Source: JAVVFH01 sp032250585 (GTDB taxonomy: Bacteria; Pseudomonadota; Gammaproteobacteria; Xanthomonadales; SZUA-36). Taken from it: 7,729 nt of DNA. Both the position numbers and the translations under genes were made by a program. The notes below the pieces were generated by a model. That model worked only from the letters and a program-made list of their open reading frames with translations, ran no database searches and had not been told where the DNA came from. Numbering within the stretch: the first letter of the stretch is position 1; each line of letters starts with the position of its first letter. The stretch spans positions 1-7,729 of the forward strand of contig JAVVFH010000164.1 in NCBI GenBank assembly GCA_032250585.1, given 5' to 3'. Positions 1-6,424 of the stretch are shown one piece after another.

Positions 1-2
1 TC

Positions 3-575
3 AAGAACTGGCGCAACATCGAGGCCGTTGGCGGCCGGCGGATCAAGCGCGCAATCAACATCGACGCGACCAGCGTGGCCTTCGCCAGCGATGAGGATCT
101 GAAGCGACTGCGCCGCGCCCGGCTGCTCTCGGACTACATCGAGGAAAAGCTCGCCGCAATCAAGCGTGCCAACGATGCCGAAGGCGTGGACCCGTCGTCG
201 CCGATCAACATCCGGCGACTGACCAACCTGGGCCTGTTCCGCGCCTACCTCACCGCCTACCTGGGCGCCAGCGAGCACATCAACCACGATCTGACCTACA
301 TGGTGCGCCAGCTCGATCCCGGCCCGCACGGCATCCCGCTGCAGATCTACGCATTTTGCAACCAGACCAGCTGGGTGCCCTACGAAAACATCCAGTCCGA
401 CATCTTCGATCACATTTACGCCGTGGTTCCCGAATTCGGCCTCCGTTTGCACCAGGCCCCCGGCGGCCACGACCTGCGGATGCTGGCTAGCCCGCGGCCA
501 GGCGGCGAAGCCGTTGGTCCCGATTCACCGTCCGCGCCAACCGAACAGGCCCCGTTTTTCGTGCGGGAACGATAA
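3..575 (+). CDS. Mechanosensitive ion channel, YbdG-like MscS family (C-terminal part, 5' truncated)
   Basis: The reading frame is open from the left edge of the window, so the start and the membrane-spanning part lie upstream. The visible 190 codons begin with KNWRNIEAVGGRRIKRAINI, a conserved stretch of the cytoplasmic beta domain in the YbdG branch of MscS channels. They continue with LTNLGLFRAYLTAYL, MVRQLDPGPHGIPLQIYAF and the YENIQSDIFDHI block, all typical of that branch. These are inner-membrane channels that open under hypo-osmotic stress and release solutes; E. coli YbdG has miniconductance activity. The last 25 or so residues are a Pro/Ser/Glu-rich tail not needed for the fold. A GTG at 75 could be mistaken for the start, but the family-like sequence runs unbroken upstream of it. 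The serine hydrolase gene begins 14 bp after the stop, so the two may be co-transcribed. The family call is firm, while the exact conductance class is inference. Confidence 0.9.
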   Translation, partial: KNWRNIEAVGGRRIKRAINIDATSVAFASDEDLKRLRRARLLSDYIEEKLAAIKRANDAEGVDPSSPINIRRLTNLGLFRAYLTAYLGASEHINHDLTYMVRQLDPGPHGIPLQIYAFCNQTSWVPYENIQSDIFDHIYAVVPEFGLRLHQAPGGHDLRMLASPRPGGEAVGPDSPSAPTEQAPFFVRER

Positions 576-589
576 GCGCCGGAAAGGTC

Positions 590-2056
590 ATGACCGTTTC
601 GGCGGTCCCCGGTAGCGTGGCATTATCCAAAAAAGCGTCATCCCATGCGTGGCTTGCTGCATACCTGCTGTGGTGTTGCACGCTGCCCGCGGCGGTGGCG
701 GGGCAGGCTGTGAAAGCGCAATTGCTGGCCCGTCTGCAGGCTTTGCGCCTGCAGCATGACATCAGCGCGGTGGGGCTCGCCGTCGTGGACCTGGGTTCCG
801 GGCCGAAGCGCCTGGATTTTTCCACCGGGCTGGGTACGCTCGGCCACGGCCGGCCGGAAGCGGTCAGCGCGCACACCGTGTTTCGCCTGGGATCGGTGAC
901 CAAGAGTTTTACCGGGCTGGCCGCGCTGCGCCTGCAGCAGCAGGGCCGGCTGCAGCTCGATACGGCCCTGACGCGGCATGTCGATGCCGGCCTCTGGCAC
1001 AACCCCTGGGCCGGGTCTGCGCCGGTCACGCTTGCTCAACTGCTCGAGCACAGCGCCGGGTTTCCCGGCATCGGCCGGGCAGAATTCGACAGCAACCAGG
1101 TCCTGTCGCTGGAAGCGGCGCTGCGGCGGTTCGCCCCGGAACATCGCGTGGAATGGCGGCCCGGCCTGTACACGTCCTACAGCAATCTCGGTGCCGGGCT
1201 GGTGGGCCTGGCCATGGAGCGTGCCACCGGGGTGTCCTATGAAGACCTGATCAAGCGGCAAGTGCTGCAACCGCTCGGCATGTCCCGCAGCGGCTTTGAA
1301 GCCGGGCGGGTCAGGGTGATCGGCTACGACAGCGACGGGCGCAGCCCGATTCCCTATTGGCATGTCGTGTACCGGCCCTTCGGAGGGCTTAACGCCAGCG
1401 TCAGCGACATGGCGCGCTATGTGCGCTGGCACCTGGAAGCGGGCGCCGGCGACAGCGACGCGCTGTTGCCCAGGGGCATGCTGCGGCGCATCGAGCAGCC
1501 GCAAACCACGCTGGCTGCCCGGGCGGGCCTCGAATTTGGCTACGGCCTCGGCAATTACGCCTGGCTGCGCGATGGCGTGCTGTTCCACGGCCACGGCGGT
1601 GACGCGGACGGTTACCTGAGCCGCTTCGGCTACAGTCACGAACTCGGCCGCGGTTACTTTTTGGTGATCAACGCCTTCAACGGCACGGCGCTGGGCCGCA
1701 TGCGGGCAGCTGTCGAGCGGGCGCTGATGGATGACTTCGACGTGCCGGAGGCTCCGCCCGCGGCGGCGGTGGACGCAGAAGCACTCGGTTGGGCCGCAGG
1801 GCGCTACCGTGAGCAGACCTGGCGCTTCGCCCGACCTGCCCGGACCAGCGGGATCGAGCTGCAGCTGCGCGCGCAGGGCGTGCGTTATCGCGAGGGGTCC
1901 GTCTGGCGGTATATGGTTGCCGTGGCGGCCGGACCGGACCGGCTGCTGCTGCGCGGTTCGGACGAAAACCGGCCGACCGCGGTACTCGCGCGCCTGCCCG
2001 ACGGCAGCGTGCACTTCGTCACCGACCGGTTGAACCTGCGCAAGCAGGAGCAATGA
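590..2056 (+). CDS. Exported serine hydrolase, beta-lactamase / penicillin-binding (class C-like) family
   Basis: This 488-residue protein carries the three active-site motifs of the serine beta-lactamase/DD-peptidase fold. They are S102-V-T-K105 (SxxK, with the acylating Ser), Y197-S-N199 (YxN) and H335-G-G337 (in place of KTG). The supporting block LLEHSAGF is at 151-158. An N-terminal signal peptide is likely: Lys14-Lys15, then a hydrophobic stretch at about 21-37 ending in AAVA-G, which points to the periplasm. Residues of about 390-485 form a small C-terminal domain after an Ala/Pro-rich linker, as in many family peptidases and esterases. An HGG third motif is usual for the esterase, D-aminopeptidase and class C-like branch, so antibiotic resistance should not be assumed. 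The substrate is unknown. The start is uncertain: GGAAAGG lies only 2 nt before ATG 590, and GTG 617 is an in-frame alternative that keeps the signal peptide. Confidence 0.88.
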   Translation: MTVSAVPGSVALSKKASSHAWLAAYLLWCCTLPAAVAGQAVKAQLLARLQALRLQHDISAVGLAVVDLGSGPKRLDFSTGLGTLGHGRPEAVSAHTVFRLGSVTKSFTGLAALRLQQQGRLQLDTALTRHVDAGLWHNPWAGSAPVTLAQLLEHSAGFPGIGRAEFDSNQVLSLEAALRRFAPEHRVEWRPGLYTSYSNLGAGLVGLAMERATGVSYEDLIKRQVLQPLGMSRSGFEAGRVRVIGYDSDGRSPIPYWHVVYRPFGGLNASVSDMARYVRWHLEAGAGDSDALLPRGMLRRIEQPQTTLAARAGLEFGYGLGNYAWLRDGVLFHGHGGDADGYLSRFGYSHELGRGYFLVINAFNGTALGRMRAAVERALMDDFDVPEAPPAAAVDAEALGWAAGRYREQTWRFARPARTSGIELQLRAQGVRYREGSVWRYMVAVAAGPDRLLLRGSDENRPTAVLARLPDGSVHFVTDRLNLRKQEQ

Positions 2057-2127
2057 ACAGCAGGAGCCGGCCGTGGCCAGATCGGGACCGTTCGCCGCGA
2101 TCCACTTGCTGCGCCGACCGGAACCTT

Positions 2128-2196
2128 GTGGGAGCGGCTTTAGCCGCGATTTGTTCTGGTCGAAGCCAACACCATCGCCGCTAAAGCCACTCCCAC
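2128..2196. repeat. Inverted pair of REP elements (BIME-like)
   Basis: Two 22-bp copies face each other, at 2128-2149 (+) and 2175-2196 (-), with 25 bp between them. Each begins GTGGGAG. The first copy contains the perfect hairpin GCGGCTTTAGCCGC. The second, read on the minus strand, is GTGGCTTTAGCGGC, so its own stem is imperfect. The copies match at 20 of 22 positions and could also pair with each other as one long stem. The head and stem resemble the REP class mobilised by REP-associated tyrosine transposases in Pseudomonas and Xanthomonadaceae. The pair lies about 70 bp after the serine hydrolase stop, where a transcript hairpin could protect or end the mRNA; that role is inferred. Confidence 0.85.
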
Positions 2197-2232
2197 AAAG
2201 ACACCAAAGCGCTTCGGGTCGCCTTGCGCCTT

Positions 2233-2240
2233 GCTCCCAC
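2233..2240 (-). repeat. Fragment of a third REP element (head only)
   Basis: GTGGGAGC, the head of the REP element, recurs here on the minus strand 36 bp beyond the full pair, but without the GCGGC stem. It lies inside a different small hairpin (CCTTG, loop CTCCCA, CAAGG) followed by GGCGGGGTTTTAG. This could be a decayed REP or a weak terminator. An eight-base match could also be chance, so confidence is low. Confidence 0.3.
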
Positions 2241-2704
2241 AAGGGCGGGGTTTTAGCTTTTACTTGATGGTCTTCAATCCGGCTGTTCCGACCTGCGGCA
2301 CCCGCCAGCGGGGGGGGGAGTAGCGCATGCCTTGCAAATGTTCGTTACCACGGTTCGTCAAGGCGCCTCGGAAGCGTGGCACGCCACATTTAGGTCAGAA
2401 CAGCCGGACCGAAGCTCGGTTATCTGTCGTGCAAATGGGCACCTGCCATCAAGGACCGGGGTGGGCCCGAAATTGTTGCAAGGAAATTTAAAATCACGTG
2501 CTTGTGCCGCGCTCCTGCCCGCCGTGCGGTTGCGTCGGCATCGTTGTCTTTGGGCGGGTGCGAGCGGCTCCAGGCTATCGCCAGCCGTTCGGCTGAGCCG
2601 ATCGCGAACGCAATCGATCTGCGCGCTGAAATAAAACGACGGATTTGCCGTTCTTTGACTTCAGGAAGACAAGAAGTCTGCCACAGGGAGCATCCGTACA
2701 GCAC
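2241..2704. other. Non-coding stretch upstream of the acyltransferase operon
   Basis: No gene is supported in this stretch. Open frames exist on both strands but lack family-like composition or a ribosome binding site. Visible items are a run of nine G (2310-2318), an AT-rich patch at 2471-2494 with a -10-like TAAAAT (2489-2494) but no properly spaced -35 box, and the perfect short palindrome CAGCCGTTCGGCTG (2582-2595). The promoter of the operon beginning at 2705 should lie here, but it cannot be placed with confidence. Confidence 0.4.
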
Positions 2705-4513
2705 ATGAACCTGGAATCCGGAATCAGCTTGCGGACCCTGGTACCCAACAAGGCGCCAAACTGGGTCAAACGCGTCACGCCGGCTTTCGACCGCGTGCTC
2801 GGCATCGACAAGTTCGACCGCATCTATCGTCAAAACCGGCTGCAGGGTTTGCCGCCCTTCGAGTTCGCTGAGCGGGCGGTTGCCGCACTGGAGCTGGACG
2901 TACTCGCCCGGGCGGAAGATTTCGTCGCGCGCGTGCCGCGCCAGGGGCCGGTGATCATGGTCTGCAACCACCCCTTCGGCGGCATCGAGGCATTGATCCT
3001 GATGCGCCTGCTGCGCAAGGTGCGCGAAGACGTCAAGTTTCTGGCCAACAGTGGCCTGCAGGTTTTCCGCGAATTGCGGCCCCTGTTCATCGCCACCGAC
3101 CCGCTGCGCGTCTCGCAAAGCAATCTGAAGTCAATCCGCTGCTGCGAGGCGCACCTGGCCGGCGGCGGACTGCTGATGATCTTTCCGGCCGGCAAGGTAT
3201 CGTTCCGCCCGCGCGGCGAGCAGCGCGTTCGCGACGCGCAATGGAACCGCATCGTCGGCTTCCTGGCACGGCGCACCGAGGCGGCGCTGCTGCCGGTGTT
3301 CTTCCATGGCGCGAACAGCCCGCTGTTCCATTTTCTCGGCGCGCTGTGGGACCGCTCGAAACTGCTGTTGCTGCCGCGCGAATTCATGCGCATGCGCGGC
3401 CGGCGTATCCGCGTCGAGGTCGGCCACGCGATGCCGGCGCCGGCCTGGCGCCACCTGGACGAAACGGGCATAACGCGCTTCGCCCGCTTCATGACCTACG
3501 CACTGGAAGCACCGCCGCCGCCGGTGGTCGACAGCGAACCGGCGCCGGAGTCTCAGGAACCTTTGGCCGCGCTTGGCAGCCCGGCGGCCATCAGTGCGGA
3601 GCTGGCGGCGCTGCCGGCGGCGCAGCACCTGCTCGATTTCAAGCAGTTTTCGGTCTTTTACGCCCGCGCCGCTCAGATACCGGTGCTGATGGACGACATT
3701 GCGCGCGAACGTGAACGCGTGTTCCGCCAGCACGACGAGGGCAGCGGCGCGGCACGGGACGGCGATGCCTTCGATCAAACCTACGTGCAGTTGTTTGCCT
3801 GGGACCATGCCGCCAAATCGCTGGTCGGGGCCTACCGCATGGGCCCCACCGACCGTTTGCGAGAGCCCGGCGGCGGCGGGCTTTACCTGTCGCGCATGTT
3901 CGATTTCGACGAAGCCTTTTACAGCGAAATGCCGGCCGCACTGGAACTCGGGCGCTCGTTCGTGGTGCCCGAGCACCAGAAAAACTACCACTCGCTGTAC
4001 CTGCTGTGGCGCGGCATCGGACAGTACCTTGTGCGTCATCCGCGTTATCGACAGTTGTATGGAACGGTCTCCTTGTCGCGCCAGTACGACCCGCGCGCTA
4101 TCGCGGTCATTTGTGACAGCCTGATCGAGCCTTCTTCCCGCGTGCGGCCCCGGGTTCCGTTGAACGCGCCGCTCCATCCGGAGTGGGCGGCGCTGCGGGG
4201 GACCTCGGCCAAACGCGACTTGCCCACGGTTTCTGCCTGCGTGCGCGGGCTGGACGCGGAGGGAAAAGACATTCCCGTGCTGCTGCGGCACTATCATCGC
4301 CTGGGTGCCCGGTTCCTGTGCGTCGGCGTGGACCGGCATTTCAATGACACGCCCGGCCTGCTGCTGCGTGTGAACATGGAGCGGGTTGCGCCCAGGGTGC
4401 TGTCAACCTACCTCGCCCGGGGCATGGAATCGTACCTGGCGTGGCGTCCCGACGACCGCGCCGGGGCGCCTGGGGCGCACGGCGCCGCTCGCCGCCCCAG
4501 GGAGGCATCATGA
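2705..4513 (+). CDS. Two-domain acyltransferase: PlsC-like plus OlsB-like GNAT (OlsF-type aminolipid synthase candidate)
   Basis: This 602-residue protein fuses two acyltransferases. Residues of about 70-260 are PlsC/lysophospholipid-acyltransferase-like: NHPFGGIEA at 88-96 is the His/acid catalytic block, LANSGLQVFREL follows, and FPAGKVS at 160-166 is the phosphate-binding block. A Pro/Glu-rich linker spans about 267-300. Residues of about 305-560 match the GNAT family of OlsB and hemolysin-like N-acyltransferases, with LELGRSFVV at 413-421, LLWRGIGQYL at 433-442, LYGTVSLSRQYD at 451-462 and LLRHYHRLGAR near 527. In known OlsF enzymes the GNAT half N-acylates ornithine with a 3-hydroxyacyl chain and the PlsC half adds the second acyl chain, at the membrane. 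The amino-acid substrate here is inferred. The frame is open back to TTG 2645, but ATG 2705 is preferred because AGGGAG (2685-2690) precedes it, though at a long 14-nt spacing. Its TGA overlaps the next ATG (ATGA). Confidence 0.85.
   Translation: MNLESGISLRTLVPNKAPNWVKRVTPAFDRVLGIDKFDRIYRQNRLQGLPPFEFAERAVAALELDVLARAEDFVARVPRQGPVIMVCNHPFGGIEALILMRLLRKVREDVKFLANSGLQVFRELRPLFIATDPLRVSQSNLKSIRCCEAHLAGGGLLMIFPAGKVSFRPRGEQRVRDAQWNRIVGFLARRTEAALLPVFFHGANSPLFHFLGALWDRSKLLLLPREFMRMRGRRIRVEVGHAMPAPAWRHLDETGITRFARFMTYALEAPPPPVVDSEPAPESQEPLAALGSPAAISAELAALPAAQHLLDFKQFSVFYARAAQIPVLMDDIARERERVFRQHDEGSGAARDGDAFDQTYVQLFAWDHAAKSLVGAYRMGPTDRLREPGGGGLYLSRMFDFDEAFYSEMPAALELGRSFVVPEHQKNYHSLYLLWRGIGQYLVRHPRYRQLYGTVSLSRQYDPRAIAVICDSLIEPSSRVRPRVPLNAPLHPEWAALRGTSAKRDLPTVSACVRGLDAEGKDIPVLLRHYHRLGARFLCVGVDRHFNDTPGLLLRVNMERVAPRVLSTYLARGMESYLAWRPDDRAGAPGAHGAARRPREAS
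4499..4505 (+). promoter_or_regulatory. Strong ribosome binding site for the DinB-family gene
   Basis: AGGGAGG lies 4 nt before ATG 4510 and inside the 3' end of the acyltransferase gene. It fixes the DinB start at 4510 rather than the in-frame upstream GTG at 4441. With the ATGA stop/start overlap it indicates translational coupling. Confidence 0.75.
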
Positions 4514-5076
4514 TAAGGCGCGTGCGCGAGAACATCGAAGCCCTGCGGCAGGGCGAGGCGCTGCTGGGACGTCTTGGCGACGAGCAGTATACGCAGCTCC
4601 TGCGGCCGGCGTTCGAAGCCACGCTCGGCGCCCATATTCGCCATAATCTGGACCATTACGCCTGTTTTTTGGCCGGTCTCGACAGCGGCCTGATCGATTA
4701 CGCCGCGCGTTCCCGCGACCTGCGGGTGGAACAATGCCGGCAAATTGCGCTGAGCGAATCGCTGCGGCTGTGCAAAGCGCTGGAAGGGCTGCAGAGCGAC
4801 CGGCAGGGCCTGCATCTGCTGGCCGAGGCCGATGAGGATGGCCGCCGGCTGCTCACCGCGACCTCGGTCGAGCGGGAACTCGAGTTTCTGCTGAGCCACA
4901 CCATCCACCACTACAGCATCCTGGCGGTGATGTGCCGCTTGCAGGGTGTGTCCGTGCCGGCCGACTTTGGCGTGGCGCCTTCCACGCTTCGCCATCGTGC
5001 GGCCCACGCCACGGCGCAAGGGGCGCCAAAGGCTGCGCCCGCGCGCGAAGCGGACTTCCCGGCATGTGCACGCTGA
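4510..5076 (+). CDS. DinB-family protein (DinB/YfiT-like four-helix putative metalloprotein)
   Basis: This 188-residue cytoplasmic protein has no signal peptide or membrane segment. The two histidine clusters of the DinB/YfiT fold are visible: HIRHNLDHY at 42-50 (His42, His45, His49) and SHTIHHYSI at 129-137 (His130, His133, His134). One His from the first helix and one or two from the third usually hold a divalent metal in this fold. The segment VPADFGVAPSTLR at 149-161 is also typical of this subgroup. Family members are mostly uncharacterised; some are thiol-dependent S-transferases. The tail after about residue 162 is Ala/Arg-rich and probably disordered. The start overlaps the acyltransferase stop (ATGA) and the end overlaps the NRDE start by 13 bp, so the protein is made in step with its neighbours. 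The fold is well supported, but the reaction and its link to lipid synthesis are unknown. It is not DNA polymerase IV, which shares only the name. Confidence 0.85.
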   Translation: MIRRVRENIEALRQGEALLGRLGDEQYTQLLRPAFEATLGAHIRHNLDHYACFLAGLDSGLIDYAARSRDLRVEQCRQIALSESLRLCKALEGLQSDRQGLHLLAEADEDGRRLLTATSVERELEFLLSHTIHHYSILAVMCRLQGVSVPADFGVAPSTLRHRAAHATAQGAPKAAPAREADFPACAR

Positions 5077-5560
5077 GCTGGAAACCGCAGGCCGGGGGCT
5101 ACGTTTTACGCTTCAATCGCGACGAGCGCCGTGAGCGCAGCCCGGCTGCGCCGCCGGCCGCATTGCAGCGCGGCGGCATGCGCTTCCTGGCGCCGCGGGA
5201 CGGCGCCGCCGGCGGTAGCTGGCTGCTGGTCAACGCGGCCGGCCTGAGTATAGGCCTGCTGAATCATTATGCCGCGCAGGCGACCACCACTGCGGGCGGG
5301 CAGCTATCGCGCGGCTGGTCGGCAGCATGCATTCGGCCACGGCGGCCCGGTTGCAGGCCTTTCACCGGCACCAGGGCGCAGACGCGGCGGCCGGTGTGCT
5401 GATGTCACGGCCGGACGCCTGCACGCACAGCATTTCGCGGATCACGGTGTCACGCACCCGTGGTGACCTTGAGTTCTGCTACTGGCCGTCGGCGGAAATC
5501 CACCCGGGCGCCATGCCCTCGCGGTGCAGGCTGAAGTTCGCCGTGCCACTGGCCGCGTGA
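5064..5560 (+). pseudogene. NRDE (TANGO2-like) family gene, frameshifted and probably internally deleted
   Basis: From ATG 5064 the protein reads MCTLSW, FNRDERRERS, FLAPRDGAAGGSWLLVN and GLLNHY. These are the hallmarks of the NRDE/TANGO2 family: Cys2, the NRDE motif, PRDG and GGxW. This frame reaches QLSRG and then runs as Arg/Pro-rich sequence to a TGA at 5400-5402, giving 112 residues. The frame carrying on from CTG 5315 reads LVGSMHSATAARLQAFHRHQ, then VLMSRPDACTHSISRITV, which resembles the C-terminal end of the family, and stops at 5558-5560. One extra base at 5315 would give SRG-LVGSM, matching the SRGLLV pattern expected there. Even when joined, the product is about 165 residues against roughly 250 for the family, so a middle section also seems absent. 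The family's function is uncertain; haem or lipid trafficking has been proposed for TANGO2. The end overlaps the next start (GTGA). Confidence 0.7.
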
Positions 5561-6318
5561 AGGACGAGCGCCCATTCAACCAGCCCGAGGGCGGGCTCGG
5601 CAAGCTGGCGTTTGCGTTTATCGACTGGATGGAGCGCCGCGTGCGCGCGGGTTCCCGCGTCGGGGTCGGCCCGTTTTTCGAGGCTTCTGATTTTCCCTGG
5701 CTGCCTGCGCTGCAATCCGAGTGGCAAGCCATTTGCGCCGACGCGCAAGCCGTGCTGAAGCTGCGGGAACGCCTGCCGGCCTTCCAGGACATTTCCGAGG
5801 ATGTTGCCTACATCAACAAGGACGACCAGTGGAAGACCTTCATGTTGGTGGGCTACGGCTTGCGCTCGGCGCGTAATCTCGCTGCTTGCCCGGCCACTGC
5901 GCGGGCCTTGCGGCACATCCCGGACCTGCGCACGGCGTTTTTCTCGATCCTCGAGCCCGGCAAGCGCATACCGCCGCACCGGGGGCCCTATAACGGCGTG
6001 CTGCGCCTGCACCTGGGTCTGGTCATACCGCAGGCGGCCGAACGCTGCTGGATCCGGGTCGGCGAACAGCGCCGCCAGTGGTCGCCGGGCGGCGTATTGC
6101 TGTTCGATGATGCGCTCGAGCACGAAGTGCACAACGACACTGACGAGCCGCGCGTGGTGTTGTTCGTCGATTTTCTGCGGCCCTGTCGCTGGCCTCTGAG
6201 CTGGCTGAACCGGCTGCTGGTCTTTCTGGCCCGCTACAGCCCACTGGTGCAGAGCGCCCGAAGAAACCAGAGCGATTGGGAAAGTCGGTTCTACGGCGAG
6301 CAGCGCAGCGGCCTGTAG
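5557..6318 (+). CDS. Aspartyl/asparaginyl beta-hydroxylase-family Fe(II)/2-oxoglutarate dioxygenase (LpxO/OlsC class)
   Basis: With GTG 5557 as start the protein has 253 residues. The core matches the aspartyl/asparaginyl beta-hydroxylase domain. IPPHRGPYNGVLRLHLGLVI at 138-157 supplies iron ligand His141 with Gly143 two residues on, plus Arg150 and His152. LLFDDALEHEVHNDTDEPR at 181-199 supplies the second iron ligand His189 and the 2-oxoglutarate-binding Arg199. The third, acidic iron ligand is absent, as is normal for this family. The same family includes bacterial LpxO and OlsC, which 2-hydroxylate the acyl chains of lipid A and ornithine lipid. An amphipathic or hydrophobic C-terminal stretch (about 212-231) could bind the membrane. 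Lying in an operon with an OlsF-like acyltransferase, a lipid substrate is likely, but this is inference. No clear ribosome binding site is seen. GTG 5557 is chosen for its GTGA overlap with the preceding stop; GTG 5524 would add 11 residues. Confidence 0.85.
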   Translation: MKDERPFNQPEGGLGKLAFAFIDWMERRVRAGSRVGVGPFFEASDFPWLPALQSEWQAICADAQAVLKLRERLPAFQDISEDVAYINKDDQWKTFMLVGYGLRSARNLAACPATARALRHIPDLRTAFFSILEPGKRIPPHRGPYNGVLRLHLGLVIPQAAERCWIRVGEQRRQWSPGGVLLFDDALEHEVHNDTDEPRVVLFVDFLRPCRWPLSWLNRLLVFLARYSPLVQSARRNQSDWESRFYGEQRSGL

Positions 6319-6330
6319 GAAGCGGTTCTC

Positions 6331-6410
6331 GTGGGAGCGGCTTCAGCCGCGAAAGGTTGCGAAAGGTCTGGCTCTGAGCGGAAAGAGATCGTGGCTAATG
6401 CCGCTCCCAC
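6331..6410. repeat. Inverted pair of REP elements between convergent genes
   Basis: Two 22-bp copies lie at 6331-6352 (+) and 6389-6410 (-), with 36 bp between them. The first holds the perfect hairpin GCGGCTTCAGCCGC. The second, on the minus strand, reads GCGGCATTAGCCAC and has one mismatched pair. They match at 19 of 22 positions and belong to the same family as the pair near 2128. They fill most of the 106-bp gap between the dioxygenase stop and the stop of the convergent deacylase gene, so they may serve as a two-way transcript end. No poly-T tract is present. Confidence 0.85.
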
Positions 6411-6424
6411 AGAGGCCAGACGTC

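Noticed and set aside
638..2242. A 534-codon open frame on the minus strand opposite the serine hydrolase gene
   Set aside because: It is a GC-rich antisense shadow. Its N-terminal part is translated REP sequence (SGFSGD, SRLKPLPQ), a well-known source of spurious proteins, and it has no recognisable domain.
2225..2258. Possible rho-independent terminator (CCTTG/CAAGG hairpin followed by GGCGGGGTTTTAG)
   Set aside because: The stem is only five pairs, the T run is four bases and is separated from the stem by G residues. It is too weak to call.
2073..2267. A 64-codon open frame after the serine hydrolase
   Set aside because: It consists mainly of the translated inverted REP pair (CGSGFSRD, LKPLPQ), so it is not a gene.
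2471..2494. Possible sigma-70 promoter (TTGCAA and TAAAAT)
   Set aside because: The two boxes are only about 7 bp apart, far from the 16-18 bp needed, and no better -35 box is present at the right distance.
2332..2634. A 100-codon open frame with a TTG start in the long intergenic stretch
   Set aside because: It has no ribosome binding site, no family-like sequence and a composition like random frames of this GC content.
2420..3118. A 232-codon minus-strand frame spanning the operon leader and the start of the acyltransferase
   Set aside because: More than half is antisense to well-conserved acyltransferase sequence, and the rest shows no motif.
3131..4339. A 402-codon minus-strand frame opposite the acyltransferase
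   Set aside because: The plus-strand frame carries clear PlsC and GNAT motifs. This one is rich in Arg, Gln and His, as expected for an antisense shadow.
5064..5560. Programmed ribosomal frameshift joining the two halves of the NRDE gene
   Set aside because: No slippery heptamer is seen at 5307-5318, the joined protein would still be too short, and the family is not known to use recoding. Decay or sequence error is simpler.
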